Under the pieces are notes generated by a model. The model made no database searches and was not told the DNA's origin. It saw only the letters and a program-made list of their open reading frames with translations. Shown one piece after another: positions 12,872 to 25,500 of a stretch of DNA of 64,000 bases. The stretch is taken from NCBI GenBank assembly GCA_035048815.1, contig JAUCBN010000007.1, positions 6,703,501 to 6,767,500 on the forward strand, given 5' to 3'. This stretch comes from Abelmoschus esculentus. Lineage: Eukaryota > Streptophyta > Magnoliopsida > Malvales > Malvaceae. The translations under genes and the position numbers were made by a program. Position 1 is the stretch's first letter; the number at the start of each line of letters is the position of its first letter.

Positions 12872-14807
12872 TCAGCAATCAGCAAGGGCAATAGGCTGAT
12901 CAACTACACCGGGTTCCGCTAACGTGCTAGTGTCGCCAAATTCATCCAATTGTCTGGATGCGATTTTCCTCAGAACCCTCCTCATTATCTTGGATATGCC
13001 AAGTAAGACTCAACATCAAAAGGTTAATAAACAGCAAAAATATATAAATTCCAAAAAAACATCAAGTGCAGAGTGTCCGAAGTACCAATAAATATCACTC
13101 TTTGTAGTCAAAAGCATATTTAAATGTTGTTGCTGTGTCCTCCGGTTGTGTGAAGTGGACCCTTTAGAAAGTTCAAATTAGAATATAGAAAAAGAAATGA
13201 GAAACTACACAAGCAAAATGAATAGCTTTGTCCTTCCAATGCTCCCACTAGTATACAATAGAAAAAGGGGATCTTGAGCATCAACCCACTCAACTTCACA
13301 AGTAGCTGAATAGGTTGGGACAATATCCTAGTGAAAACCAGATGAAAAAATTATGGTTACTGGAATCACCAAATACTTCTCTATTTTACACTAACCTGCC
13401 ACCACATATCTCTTCCTTCCTGCCATTTTGTGTTTTCTCTCTTCAATGTTGATCGATTTTCTTAGGCTAAGCATACATCTGCTCAAACGAAGATATACTA
13501 AATATAAAAATAAAGCTGATCAAATAGTCTCACCGGTGATGGCAGAAAAACATGTTCAAAACAGATACTGGTCTCTTAATGTTCGCTAACCTATGGAGAC
13601 CCCATCCTTGGCAGATTCAATAATGGCAGCGTGAACAATGTCCTTGAGATGGATGATTTTAGGCCCTCTTTTAACAGCATTACAAGCAATAGCAACTTTT
13701 GGTTTGCAGTCCACTATTCGTTGGGCAAGAGAATCTGAAGAAAAGCCAGCAAATACAACCTGAAAAGGCAATCGAGTCCCGAATTTATTCCATAATAAAA
13801 ATAGAAATTAACAAATTAGTGTCTTATAGAGTTATAGTTATGTAGGTTGTTTGACATTGTTCATCCTTTTTTATGCGCAAGGGGTGAGTACCGAGTGAAC
13901 TGCACCTATGCGAGCACAGGCAAGCATGGTAATGGGGAGTTCCAATAACGTAGGCAAATAAACAACAACAGCATCACCCTTTCTAACTCCAGTACTTTTC
14001 AAGTAGTTAGCGAGCTGCAGAGAAGAGAACAATAAATCAGTGGCAATTCCAATTAATATAAATTTGAAGAGAAGATACCTGGCAAACTCGTGCAGGATCT
14101 GGGAATAAGTCAATTGGGCATCAAAACCAGGTTCATTGGATTCCCAGTACAGGGCGATTTTGTCTCCACGATCAGCATCGATGTTTATGTCCAAGCAATT
14201 GTAGCATATGTTGGTGATCCCACCTTTGAACCACTGGTAAAACCCCAAAATAAACTGATTAACCCGAATGCTAAAATAAATGATTCCCAAAAAAAAAGAA
14301 CAAGGAAAAGGGTAAAGAGAAATACCTGGATCTTGACATTTCCTTTATTGATATGGAGATTCTCAGAGTAGACCTGATCTCCCCATCTTTGCTTCCAATA
14401 GAACTCTGATAAGGCAATGTCTGACCAGAATCCAACGGGATCCTCTATTGATCTTTTGTACATATTCAGACTCATTGATCATAAACATTAATGACTCGTA
14501 AAGAACTAAATCTAGAGGAACATAATGAATGGATACACATTTATGTTGTCATGTACAGTTGCTACTACTGCTGCTGCTATGTAGTAAAACCACGTTAATA
14601 TTAATATTTTGTTTCATATTCAATACGAGTGAAATGTGAAGTAACCTTATGTGGTGAAGGAATGAGAGCCTGGCGAGAGAAGTCATGGCTTGGGAGAACC
14701 AACTCGTTCTCCTCGGAAGCAAGGGCCTCGCCCAATATGACGGCGTTCAAATGGGAAATTTTGCCAGCGTCGGAAGGGAAGGAGGCCATGGACTCCACAT
14801 GTCTCAT
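12872..14807 (-). pseudogene. ACS: Acetyl-CoA synthetase (plastid ACS type) pseudogene
   Basis: This is an intron-bearing copy of acetate-CoA ligase. Early exons are well kept: 14646-14807 (RHVESMASFPSDAGK), 14326 to about 14464 (YKRSIEDPVGFW, YWKQRWGD), 14079-14233 (WFKGGITNICYNCLD), 13892-14014 (LANYLK, GDAVVVYLP) and 13591-13759 (VVFAGFSSDSLAQRIVDCKP). Later exons are broken: about 13388-13485 (RENTKWQEGRDMWWQ), about 13215-13325 (YTSGSIG where YTSGSTGKPKG is expected) and about 13080-13165 (GPLHTTGG, then stops and indels). The large C-terminal catalytic half is missing until the last exon (12872 to about 13005, KIMRRVLRKIASRQLDEFGD). There is a 1-nt deletion near 14085 and the donor after YTSGSIG reads CT, not GT. 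It cannot encode a working enzyme. Confidence 0.9.
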
Positions 14808-16098
14808 CTTTTCAAGTCTCTTTCTTTAAGTGTGAAATGTTCTGTGCGTGCTTTCTTTACCCCTTTCTTCCTGCACCTTTAAGGTCTACTCTCCAACATC
14901 ATTTCTTCAAGAGACCGACCCTGTTGATTGTTTAATAATATCACTTTAAAATAGCAATCATTTAATTTAGGGTATTTTTAATTATTCAAGTTTAAAAATT
15001 ATATTTTATAATTTTAATTTTATTTAAAATTTTTAGATTTGAATTTATAGAATTAAAATCAAGTTAATCAAGTTTTTAAATTTTTATATAAATTTAATTA
15101 TAATATTTATTACATTTAATCTATAGAATTTATTTAAATATTAAATAAATTAAATATTCTTATTAATGAACTCGATAATACAATTATCAAAATAAGTATC
15201 TTCAATTAATTAGGTAACTATTAGAGTAATTTATCCATAATTTAAATAAATAAAAAACGTTTCTTAAACAGACGTATTTTCTCAAAAAAATTATTATTAT
15301 TTCTCTCGAATAGCTTATTCACCATTCCAAGCTTATAAATATATTTTTATAATGCTAGTATTTATGATATATACCATTTGTATTCCATTTATTCCAATTT
15401 AATATTTATTTCTTAATTTGGAAAAATTACTTGCCTAAATGGTAATTAGACTTAATTGGTTGATCTTTTCATTTTAATCCATGATATGATTCACATTTTT
15501 CGAAAAATTTAAAATTTTCGGGATAGTGTGTTTACTAGTAAAAATCGTACCAGAGTATCTTATCGGTATAGTTATAAAAAAAAAATCGGTTTAATATGTG
15601 ATATATACAGATTAGGTAAAATTAAAGATTTTAATTTAAATTTAAAAATTAATCTATCGATTATTAAAAATTTGAGTTATTTAAAGTCTTGATATATAAA
15701 TCAAATTTTATTTAAATATTTTAAATAAAAAATTTGAAATTATGATTCAATTTAAGTTAAAGTCGAATTTTTCGAGTTAATTCAAATTAATAAATGATTT
15801 TTTTTTAATTTAGTAAAATTTTTCCCAAGTTCGGTTACCATAAACCTTTGACGGATTTTGACATTGGATTTGTAGGGTTGATATATTACATATAATTTTT
15901 TATAAAATTTCAAGTGTTAAGTTTTATTTTATTATTTCTTTAATCTATTACATATAAATTTTAGAACCTTACTATAAAAAGCAGTTAAAAATTCAATACT
16001 TCAGGAGTCTAATAATAATTTTTAAAAATTTAAAGGACGGGATGACAAATTTCTAAAAGTTTTTGGCCACAGCACCCTGTCCTGGCTGTGTGCCGCGG
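14808..16098. other. Intergenic, very AT-rich
   Basis: Long A/T runs with no coding frame, RNA gene or bounded repeat that I can support. It separates the minus-strand ACS relic from the plus-strand P450, so any promoters here would point in opposite directions. Confidence 0.6.
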
Positions 16099-16168
16099 TA
16101 TAAGTAGCAGCTCATGTCATCGGCCACAGTCATTAATTTCCTCTGTTTCATAAAGAAAACAAGTCAAA
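16099..16168 (+). promoter_or_regulatory. Core promoter and 5' leader of the CYP714 gene
   Basis: A tataag TATA-like box at 16099-16104 lies in a short GC-richer patch about 70 bp before the ATG at 16169. That leaves a leader of roughly 35-40 nt if transcription starts about 30 bp downstream. The spacing is inferred. Confidence 0.55.
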
Positions 16169-18811
16169 ATGGAGGTGTGGTATTTCTGGTCTCTCATTGT
16201 TGGTGCTGTTGGAGTGGCTTGCTTCTTGGCCCATCATCTGTTTAACAGCATGTGGTTCAGGTCGGAACGGCTGAGGAGGAAGCTATGGGCGCAGGGCATC
16301 AAAGGTCCGTCACCTTCTTTCTTCTACGGCAACATGCCGGAGATGCAGAAGATCCGATCCCAAGCGCAAGATTTCGCTCCTGTTAATGCTGATATCGTTG
16401 CCCACGACTACACTTACTCTGTTTTCCCATATTTCGAGCAGTGGAGAAAGGAATTCGGTAACGCCCTTCCTTGCTTTGCCTGTTTCCTTTTAGTTCTCCG
16501 CCAACTCAGACATTTCTGCAATATCCACACACTATTTTTTTTTAATTCCGATGTACTTATACGGTAGTATTTATTTTTTAATCTCAGTCATTTAATTAGG
16601 TACAAATACTGTGCTGGCTTCCCTCTGGTATTCCTTCTTCGTCTCATAAATTTAGAACACAAACACAACTGTGGATGTGGCTATTGTAACAACCAAGGCG
16701 AGAATTCCGACAGTTTGACCTAGTGGTCGAGGATGTTAAAATTCGAGAAACGGTTTGGGTAGCAGGAATAACGTGACAGGAACATGCTCCCGTGCAAGTG
16801 CAATGGACCACACGTTTAAGGAAATAAAAAAGTAACGGCCAAGCCAAAGCAAGGAAAATAGCTTTCAAACATGTAATTGTTAAGCTGGCATTGTGGGGCA
16901 GACGTGGATGTTGAATTGACTCTGTTTGGATCGCGAAATAATTAGATGAATTTTATTTATCTTGTTATATGTGTTCAACCAATTTGTCCGGTTTATCTCA
17001 AAATAATTAACTAATAATTATTCATTCTCCACTTACATGTAAGAAATAAGTGATAATTCACCTTGAAAAAAATAAGATTGACAAATTTAGTGAACCATTC
17101 ACAAAATTTGCCACCCGCCCCCTCCTATCTTTAGTTATATAATTTTTGTAAATTTTTGTTTACATGTGGATTATGATTGAGATTAACATGAACATCAGCA
17201 ATCAATGAAGTTGGATTTGTAATAATTTTTTTTGTTTTGGGAAATGCAGGTCTAATATACACATATTCTGCAGGGACGAGGCAGCACTTGTATGTGAACC
17301 AGGCAGAGCTAGTGAAAGAAATGAACCAATGTATTAGTTTGAGTTTAGGTAAGCCTTCCTATATTTCAAAGAAACTGGCACCTTTGTTTGGCAACGGCAT
17401 TTTGAGATCCAATGGCCTCGTTTGGGCGCAGCAGAGGAAAGTGATTGCCCCAGAGTTCTTCATGGACAAGGTCAAGGTAAGTGCGCCTAAACTCGAATTT
17501 GACTTAAAAATCTTGGGGTTAACTTCAATGAATTACTTGAGCAGGTGATGGTGGAGCTAATGGTGGAGTCCATGCAACCTGTTATAAAAAAATGGGAAGA
17601 CAATATTGAGGTCCAAGGTGGAGTGGTGGCAGACATTAGAGTGGATGAGGATTTGAGGGGCTTCACCGGAGATGTCATTGCTAGAGCTTGTTTTGGGAGC
17701 TCTTATTCTAAAGGAAAAGAGATCTTTTCCAAGCTTAGGAAACTTCAAACAGCCCTTTCCAAGCGAAGCTTCCTTCCTGTTGTTTCAGGCTATGGGTACG
17801 TATGTGCTTCAATTTTTACATGTAAAATATGTATCTTGTTGTGTTGAAGCCATTGCAAATGCAGACTTCTGCCGATGAAGAAGAACAATGAGATTTATAG
17901 TTTGGAGAAAGAGATAGAGTCATTAATCTGGGAGACAGTGAAAGAGCGTGAAAGCAAATGCAAAGAAGCAGGTTCATCAGAGAAGGATCTATTGTACCTG
18001 ATACTGAAAGGGGCCTTGAATGATCAAAATCTTGGTAAGGATTCATCCAAGAGCTTCATAGTTGATAATTGCAAGAACATATACTTTGCCGGCATCGAGT
18101 CTACTGCCGTTGCCGCCTCTTGGTGCCTCATGCTGCTTGCGCTGCATCCCGAGTGGCAATCTCGTATTCGGGCAGAAGTGGCAGAAGTTTGCGGAGACAG
18201 CTTGCCAGACTCAGACTCCATCTCCCACTTGAAAACTGTAAGTAACAAAGGCCAAGCCACACATGCTAACTAATCGCTATTGTCTATGTAAGAAATGAAA
18301 CAAGCGTATTGACTGGTTGCAGGTAACCATGGTGATTCAAGAAGCTCGGCGTTTATATTCACCAGCGGCATTCGTATCAAGGGAGGCCCTTGAGGAGATC
18401 CAACTTGGAAATTACACTATTCCCAAGGGAGTATGCATATGGACTCTACTACCGACCCTGCATAGAGACGCTGAGATTTGGGGTCCTGATGCAAATGAGT
18501 TCAAGCCAGAGAGGTTCAGCGATGGGGTTAAAAAAGCTTGCAAGTACCCTCAAGCCTACATTCCATTTGGAGTGGGTCCTCGGTTGTGCTTGGGCAAAAA
18601 CTTGGCCATGGTTCAGTTAAAAATTGTGCTGACCCTCATCATCTCCAAGTTTGCCTTCTCTTTGTCACCAAAATATCGACATTGCCCTGTTTATAGAATG
18701 ATTGTAGAGCCTGGAAATGGTGTACAAATTCTGATTCAAAAAATCAATACCTATGGCGAACTTGGCGGTGGCCCAGAGCAGGGCAGTCCCGACCCGAAGC
18801 TAGGACAATGA
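16169..18811 (+). CDS. Cytochrome P450, CYP714 family
   Basis: An ER-anchored haem monooxygenase. CYP714 enzymes in other plants oxidise gibberellins, but the substrate here is unknown. Five exons, 16169-16457, 17250-17476, 17545-17795, 17865-18237 and 18323-18811, join in phase to 542 aa. The N-terminal membrane helix is WYFWSLIVGAVGVACFLAHH, followed by GIKGPSPSFFYGNMPEM. The I-helix reads FAGIESTAVAASW (Glu-Ser-Thr at the oxygen-activation site), the K-helix EARR, the PERF motif FKPERF and the haem loop FGVGPRLCLGKN with the Cys ligand. All core motifs are intact. After the usual end the protein continues with a Gly/Pro-rich tail (GGGPEQGSPDPKLGQ). Intron 1 is 792 bp. Confidence 0.93.
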
Positions 18812-19785
18812 TGTAAACTGCTGTTCTATTCCCTTGTCACCAAAAATAAAAGTTACGATTCTTTTAATCAGCTAATAATGATTATAATATTATCTGTTCT
18901 AAAACACACTCAATCATCGGACATTGATCACTCAATTACTCTGCTGATATTATTAGTGTTTTAATCCATAACTTCTAATAACAACAACCGTTTTTTTAAC
19001 TATTGAGACTAGATGGCTCGTATAAAAATTACTACATTTTAAAACTAAGAAAATGTCCCTATTTGGCCGGTTCAATTTCGGGCATCTCAACATCAAGGCC
19101 GGTTCTAAATATATTCTCGACTAATATGACATCGGATAAATTAAAATTTTATTAATATTAATAACCAAATTATGATATCATAAAATATTATAAATTAAAA
19201 AATAAATATTTAATTATATATTTAAGATTTTTTAAATTTTTAATAAAATTTTATTTATATTTAAGTTGGATCTATTTTTAAATTTATATTTTCTAGGATC
19301 GAATTTATTTTATCAACGCTAACCCCGTTATAATGTTCTATAGTATATCCATAATTAAAGGAAGGAAGCGTCTAACTTGAACAATACCTACTGTTACTAT
19401 AAACTAAATTGTTATCTTTGTCATTATATAATACTACTATTGTTAGGGCATGTTTGTATTTATTATGAGGGTTTTCACGTTGATTGATTTACCTAGTTTT
19501 CATGTTTTAAGATTTAAATGACTTGTTTTCTTATTGTGTCTCAGATCAAATCGATGCAAAATCGTTTTCTTTTCATCCGAAATCCACTGAAAATGTTATT
19601 TTCAAATAATGCAGTACAGTGCAGGACTTGCTATTCCCCTTTTTTTGTTCGATGCTTTATGTACTTTTCTGGATTTCCCTGTTACCAGTTTCTTATACGA
19701 TTGATTGTGTTTAAGCATGACTGGTTCCAATTGAGGGTTAGTTAGCTTACGAGCAGTGATGGTATTGAAAAAAGTTGATGATTAA
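18812..19785. other. Intergenic; CYP714 3' UTR and a dispersed-repeat fragment
   Basis: The P450 3' UTR is followed by AT-rich DNA. About 18890-18990 (cactcaat...ctctgctgatattattagtg) resembles about 58080-58145, suggesting scraps of one dispersed repeat. No gene recognised. Confidence 0.45.
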
Positions 19786-20247
19786 ATGATTTGGGCTAAG
19801 CAAGACAAGCAGGCGGAGATGGAGATGGAGATGGAGATAGAATTCTCTTTGGCTTCAACAATTCATCAAAACCTACTTCAATATCCTCGCGAAATGCGAG
19901 GTCGGGTTTCAAGAATTTCTTCGGTAAGAATCCATCCTTGTTTCTTGTTTGTAATGATTATTAATCCCTTGCTTTAGTCATTGTAAATGCATTCCGATTG
20001 CTGACAATGTAGACTTTCAAAATCTTCTCTCGGTACCCCGTATATGTGTTTGGTCTCTATCCCCTTACGCTGCACAGTTCATCAAATTCAAAGCCATAGC
20101 AATGGAATTAAGGAGCACTCTTTATGGGGCTAGCCTGCAGGGGTCGTCTTCCCAACTTATTCAGCGGTTCATTACTTCCAATTGCGTTGCAATGAGCAAC
20201 CAAGCCAGAACATTTTGTCAAACTCAGAGCTGCCTTGTTTACAGCAG
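19786..20247 (+). CDS. Unassigned two-exon coding piece, possibly the 5' end of a broken gene
   Basis: I do not recognise this product. Frame 19786-19923 starts ATG, includes a (GGAGAT)n run coding EMEMEMEIE, and ends at a gtaaga donor. A second stretch, 20078-20247, follows a ctgcacag acceptor in the same phase and ends at agcag/gttaga. It encodes MELRSTLYGASLQGSSSQLI and continues basic and Ser-rich, like an organelle-targeting peptide. No continuing exon was found before the next promoter at about 21260. It may be a truncated gene, a non-coding transcript or chance. Confidence 0.25.
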
Positions 20248-20713
20248 GTTAGATGTATCACTTTTGCTTCCTTTTTTCCCTGCTTGAAGTAAAGTAACAC
20301 TCTTTGTGCCTTACATCAGTGATGAGAAGAAATTACCTGTTATACTTGTTACCCAATTTGTTCTTGACCGAAAGATTGAAGTTTCATTACATTTAAGTAC
20401 TCCAAAAATCTCTAATATATAGATATACATTCATATACCTTCACTGGTTTGAGAACACTTAAGAATTGGTTTTGCTAACAATGATGGCTGCATGATGAGC
20501 TTGCCAAGCGTACCAAACTCTAGAATGATTTGAAAAAGCATTTTAGAAGTTACATGTGCTGGAAGATTAATTTTATAATTGCAATACTTAACAAGAAATG
20601 TTACAAAGTGATTGTGCAAATATCTATATGTTGATTTGCCAATAAATATTTATTTTTTTATAAAATAAGATGCATTAAACCCACATAAATTGTCATATTT
20701 GAGCTGTACCTTG

Positions 20714-21060
20714 TTTGAACATCCAAATGTGCTTGAAATGAAGATGACGCTATCACTTCTTTTTACCTTTTTGCGGCTAGATTATTCTTCCAGCATATTC
20801 ACTACTTCAATTTCAAACTCTTCCGCTTAAATTATTGTTTGAAAATATTGACAAATCATGAATTGGTTGAACATCCAAAACTGCTTGAAGTGAAGATGTT
20901 TTACTTCATTCCTTTTGGTGGCTATAATATTTTCCTGCATATTCATCATATAAGTTCAAATCTCTTCCGTCTAAATTATTGTTTTGAAACAAACCATTAA
21001 TTGTTAGAACATCTAAATGTTTTAGAAATGTAGACATCTTGTTACTTATTTTCCCGTTGA
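20714..21060. repeat. Degenerate tandem repeat, about 2.5 units of 140-150 bp
   Basis: The phrase ttgaacatccaaatgtgctt at 20714 recurs, diverged, at 20867 and 21004. Related text follows each time (cttccgyytaaattattgttt, catattcatcata). The spacings are 153 and 137 bp. No coding frame is apparent. Confidence 0.6.
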
Positions 21061-21261
21061 TATTGAGTTTTAAGTGAAACTTTTGTTTTTTGTCCTCATT
21101 AACGTGATCAGAGTGTCACTATAATAGAACATTGTTTTGCTCAGCGTACATATGTCAATTATAACTGTCCATGCAGCGATAACCTTTTCTGGCCATTATG
21201 TTTTAATATCTTGGCGAATCCACCTAGGTTACCTTAAATGGGGAAAATAAATAAAATGCCT

Positions 21262-22547
21262 TATAAAACGGCCGTGTTCTTCTCACCAGAGCTTCACAAA
21301 ACAGAGAAAAGATATAGGCGTTGTCAATTTTAACACAAAAATCTAGCAATTTCTTTCGTCGCTGGTTTGCTCAAAAGAGGCAGAGTTGGTAATTTTGTTC
21401 TTCTTGGATTATGTCTGGAATTATGAGTGCATTCTCCCAAGTATTTTTTTTAAATGCTCTAATTGTTTTACCATTTTGAATCTAAGCCAGGATAGTTTTG
21501 AAATCATGTTTCTGTTCATATGTATGCTTATTTTACATTATTAAATTGAATTATCTTATGAAGGTACTGTTAGTTTTATTCTGCAGATCAGTTTCACTTT
21601 CGATTGCGAAAAAATTCAAAGCTTACTCTCACGATAAAAAAGTCTTAATCCGCCCATAGAAAAGAAAGGTTTGTTGTTGTTTGCTAAAGACTTGTCATTC
21701 ATGATGTATCCTGTAAAACTCTTGATCTTCTATTGTTATAATGGGTCCAACTTTTTGGTGATGATTATATGATAATGTTGCAACTGCTACTGTTTTGGGG
21801 CTGACAATCTTGAGGTATAAACTAGATTGGTTTAGGACTCTTCGAGCAGTACTTTTCTTGAGCATTGTGTATAAGTTGGCCACTTTTTGTATGAAAGATA
21901 ATATTGTTTATTGGATGGGAATTGAAGATGCCCAAGGAGGAGGTCGGCATACCAAAGAAAAGGAGGAAGCAGGGAATGGAAGAAACCTTAATTCATATTG
22001 ACAATATATGTCTAGCATTCTCTATGTTTCTTTTTCCCCCTAACAATTATCGTTTTTCTTTTTTGGAATTTCAGTTTGTATTAGTGTTCATAAATCTGTA
22101 AAACTGTAGTTGTACTATTGCTATCAGCCTATCACCTGCGATACTATTTAATCTTACATGTTTACTTTTGTTGTTTAGAAAAAAAGAATTGTTGCAGAAA
22201 TATCATACAACAAGTTTTTTGATGCACATTCATGTAACTTGTATGACCTGGACAATAACTATTGTGTAGACATCATAATCTAGTCTTCATATAATATTTT
22301 CCAAAACAGGATGCTATTAAATTAGACCTGTTTTCTACTACAAGTGAAACTAGTTTCTTGTTCAATTTGAAATTTGGCATGGTATTTTTTTCATTCTCTG
22401 TACTGTATTTCCTACCTTGACATTTGTGACTTGACTTTTGAAACAGGCTGACAGAAACAAAGGGGGAAAACTTGTGCATTTTTGTCCAAATCAAGGTACA
22501 AAAGTGTTTCTTTTGGCATTTGTCTGAACTCAAGAGAGTAATACATT
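21262..22547 (+). promoter_or_regulatory. Promoter and spliced 5' UTR region of the bromodomain gene
   Basis: A tataaaa box at 21262-21268 is followed by exon-like sequence ending gagttg/gtaatt at about 21386-21388. Possible later 5' UTR exons follow ctgcag at 21587 and gaaacag near 22446. The coding start at 22548 would then lie in the third leader exon. The leader exon map is inferred from splice-like sites only. Confidence 0.45.
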
Positions 22548-25500
22548 ATGTTAAGTGGGGAATATAGAAGGAGTCCACGAATAATTGAATTGGATGCTCG
22601 GAAAGCACTAGCAAGGAGCCAAAATAAGGGAAATGTGATATGTGAAGTGACAGATGAGGAGGAACTGGAGAAGGGGCAAGATATTTTGAAACAAAAGCAG
22701 AGAAGGAAGAAGGTTAAGGTCAGAACTGTCCAAGATCTTGTTGTTAATTCAGTTGAATATAAAGTTCAGAAGGTACCTTCTGCTGCTTATCCATTTCAAA
22801 TGTTTTACCTTGCAGTTGCACTCATTCTTTAATTCTCTTGATGACAGATCTAGACTTGTTAAAAATTTCTTGCCCTTTTTTTTTGAAAATTTGAGATATG
22901 AAGTTTCTTTCCAGTTTTAATTTTATCCAAGTTGGATGAAACAATTATAGAATTAACAATATGAAGCTAGGGAGGACTAGAAGAAATACAAGAAATGTCA
23001 AATGCATTCCAAGCATATGGCATGATGCATAATGTGATGGTTAAAATAGAGTAGCACATGTTAAGAACATGATGCAGAGTAATGTTTAAGAATTTATCAA
23101 CCAAACTTCTTAAATGTGAAGGCGCATATTGTGATACAAAGCAATGGAGGGTGAAAGGAAGTAAGGCTGGTTTTATAGATGCATCTCTGGCTCTGCTTAC
23201 GGAAGGAGTAATAAAAATATCAGTAGTGTCTTATTATTAATATAAAGAGGTATTAACCAGCTAAGGCATGTCATCTGTTCTTTATGCCACATGATTGAAT
23301 TTGAATGAGAAAGTTTTAGGAGCAATTATGCTCACAGTAATGCACATGAGAAATTATATATGCATGCCAAATCAAAATTTTGAAAGTCAATAAAACTAAT
23401 TTAAGATTTCCTCATTGTTCAAGAAAGTGATTTACATCATAGCTTTATTCTTTTGTGACATAGCTTGATTGCTGTGTCAGTCAATTCAAATTGCTACTAG
23501 TTTAGTCATCTAAGATATTACACATGTTCAAAGAAGTGATCCTATCTGAAGCCTCATTATTCCACAGTTATGATGCTAGTGATCTCTAAACTTTATTGGA
23601 GCAACATTTGATGGTAGTTGCTGCTATTGTAGGTAATAAATTTAATGTAGTATAAAGTTTAAGTTGGGACCTGTACCGCAAAGATCTTGAGAAAATATAG
23701 AAGGTTATTGCTTGTCTTTTAGAAGAACAATGTTATATTTAACAAATACAGGATTCTAACTAATATATTTGCAATTTTTGAAAAATACTACTAGAATGGT
23801 AACATCACATTCATTAGAATCTTTCCACTTTCTACAGATTATTTGTTTGTCTTAATTGGACTGTAAAAAATGTAACCCTTCTCTTAGTGCAAATGCCCTC
23901 CAGCTTGTGTGTAATAACAGATCCCTTTTTCTGGATAATAGGTGTTAATGTGGTATCTTTTAAATACAAAATATGCTAAAAGTGGATGCAAAGCAGGATC
24001 CTGTGACAGTTTTCTTGTGCAAATATATGAAAGTTGATTGACACTAGTTTACTGATACAATTTGTTTCTGTGTTTGTTTGAGATAGCTATAGTTAATCAA
24101 TTTTATGTTTATTATCATATTATGTTAAAGCTCATTTGTTTCAAATGCAGATTGACACAGGGAGTGGTGAAGACGGTCTTGTAAAAAATGCTGGTTAGCT
24201 AATGCTTTAATTTAAAACTGAAACTACAGTTTTATCATTTCTTATGTGTAATGATGATGATGTATTCAATAGCTATTCATTTATTGCTCGTCGTACATTA
24301 AGCAGCTATTGTGCCTTCTGGAGCTGCAATACCCGAAAAAGGCAAGCTTGAACTACTACTTGGTATATTGCAGAGGTATGTAGTTATCTTGTAGACTAGG
24401 CAGGCTCTGATAATTTTGACTAAGAAATATGGTGCATTAAATATCTTATTTCCTTCTATGAGAAGAAAAAAAGTTGAATTATATGCTAGTGATTTCTTAG
24501 AGATTTGCTTTTTCCACTGTCCTTTTCATCTGATTCATAGGAGAGACACAAGTAAAATATTTGCAGAGCCAGTAAACCCAGAAGAGGTAACTGTTTTATC
24601 TGTCTTCTTTTCAAGCGATCTATTTCCTCTGTCCATAATAACAGTCCCCTTTCGAAATTTTACAAAACCTGTGATTATTGGTTAACATCTTAAAATTTTA
24701 GACAATCCATAATTTCTATCAAAATTAAAAAGATGGGCTGAAATCTAAAATTGTATCAATGTTTTTGAAAATTTCTGAAGAGGGACTGTGATCATGGGAA
24801 GGAACAGAGTCAGAGTGGGCTAATTAACTTCATTTCTTAAAATGAAAGGTTGAATACTATTATGATGTCATCAAAGAACCAATGGATTTTGGCACGATTG
24901 CGAAGAAACTGAATGAAGGAAGTTACCGAACAATGGAAGAATTTGAGGTCTGTGCTCTCGCATGCCTTCTTATCAATGATAATTTTGTTATTACGACAGC
25001 TTGTGGGCACAGCATCTCTTTTACAGCTTTCTGAACAAATAATTCACTCTGAAAACTAGGAATATATGAACTCTTTTGGTTTTGAGGGGTGCATTATTTA
25101 AAAATTGGCCTTTTGTGAGCAAAAAAAAAAAACAGTTGTTTTCTATTATAGCTATATTAATCTGGCTTAAGCCAAATTATTTACTACTCCCATCACAAAG
25201 GTAAAGCAATGAGGGATGTTTATAATATTAGGATAGTCTGGATCCATATAGGTCCTATTTTACATCTTTCACTTTTGGATTCACATAACTATATATAGAT
25301 AATAACCATCCGGGAAAAATGGCACAGCAATATTGCTGTCATTTTGCCTCCTAAATTACAGTTTCATTCCATATTTTTGAACCATGATGACCCTGAATTC
25401 AAGACCTTCTATTGTGCTTCTTGTAATATAAAATTTATGGATCATTTGAATTAATTGGTTCCTCTCACACTTTTACACAGCATGATGTATTTTTGGTACC

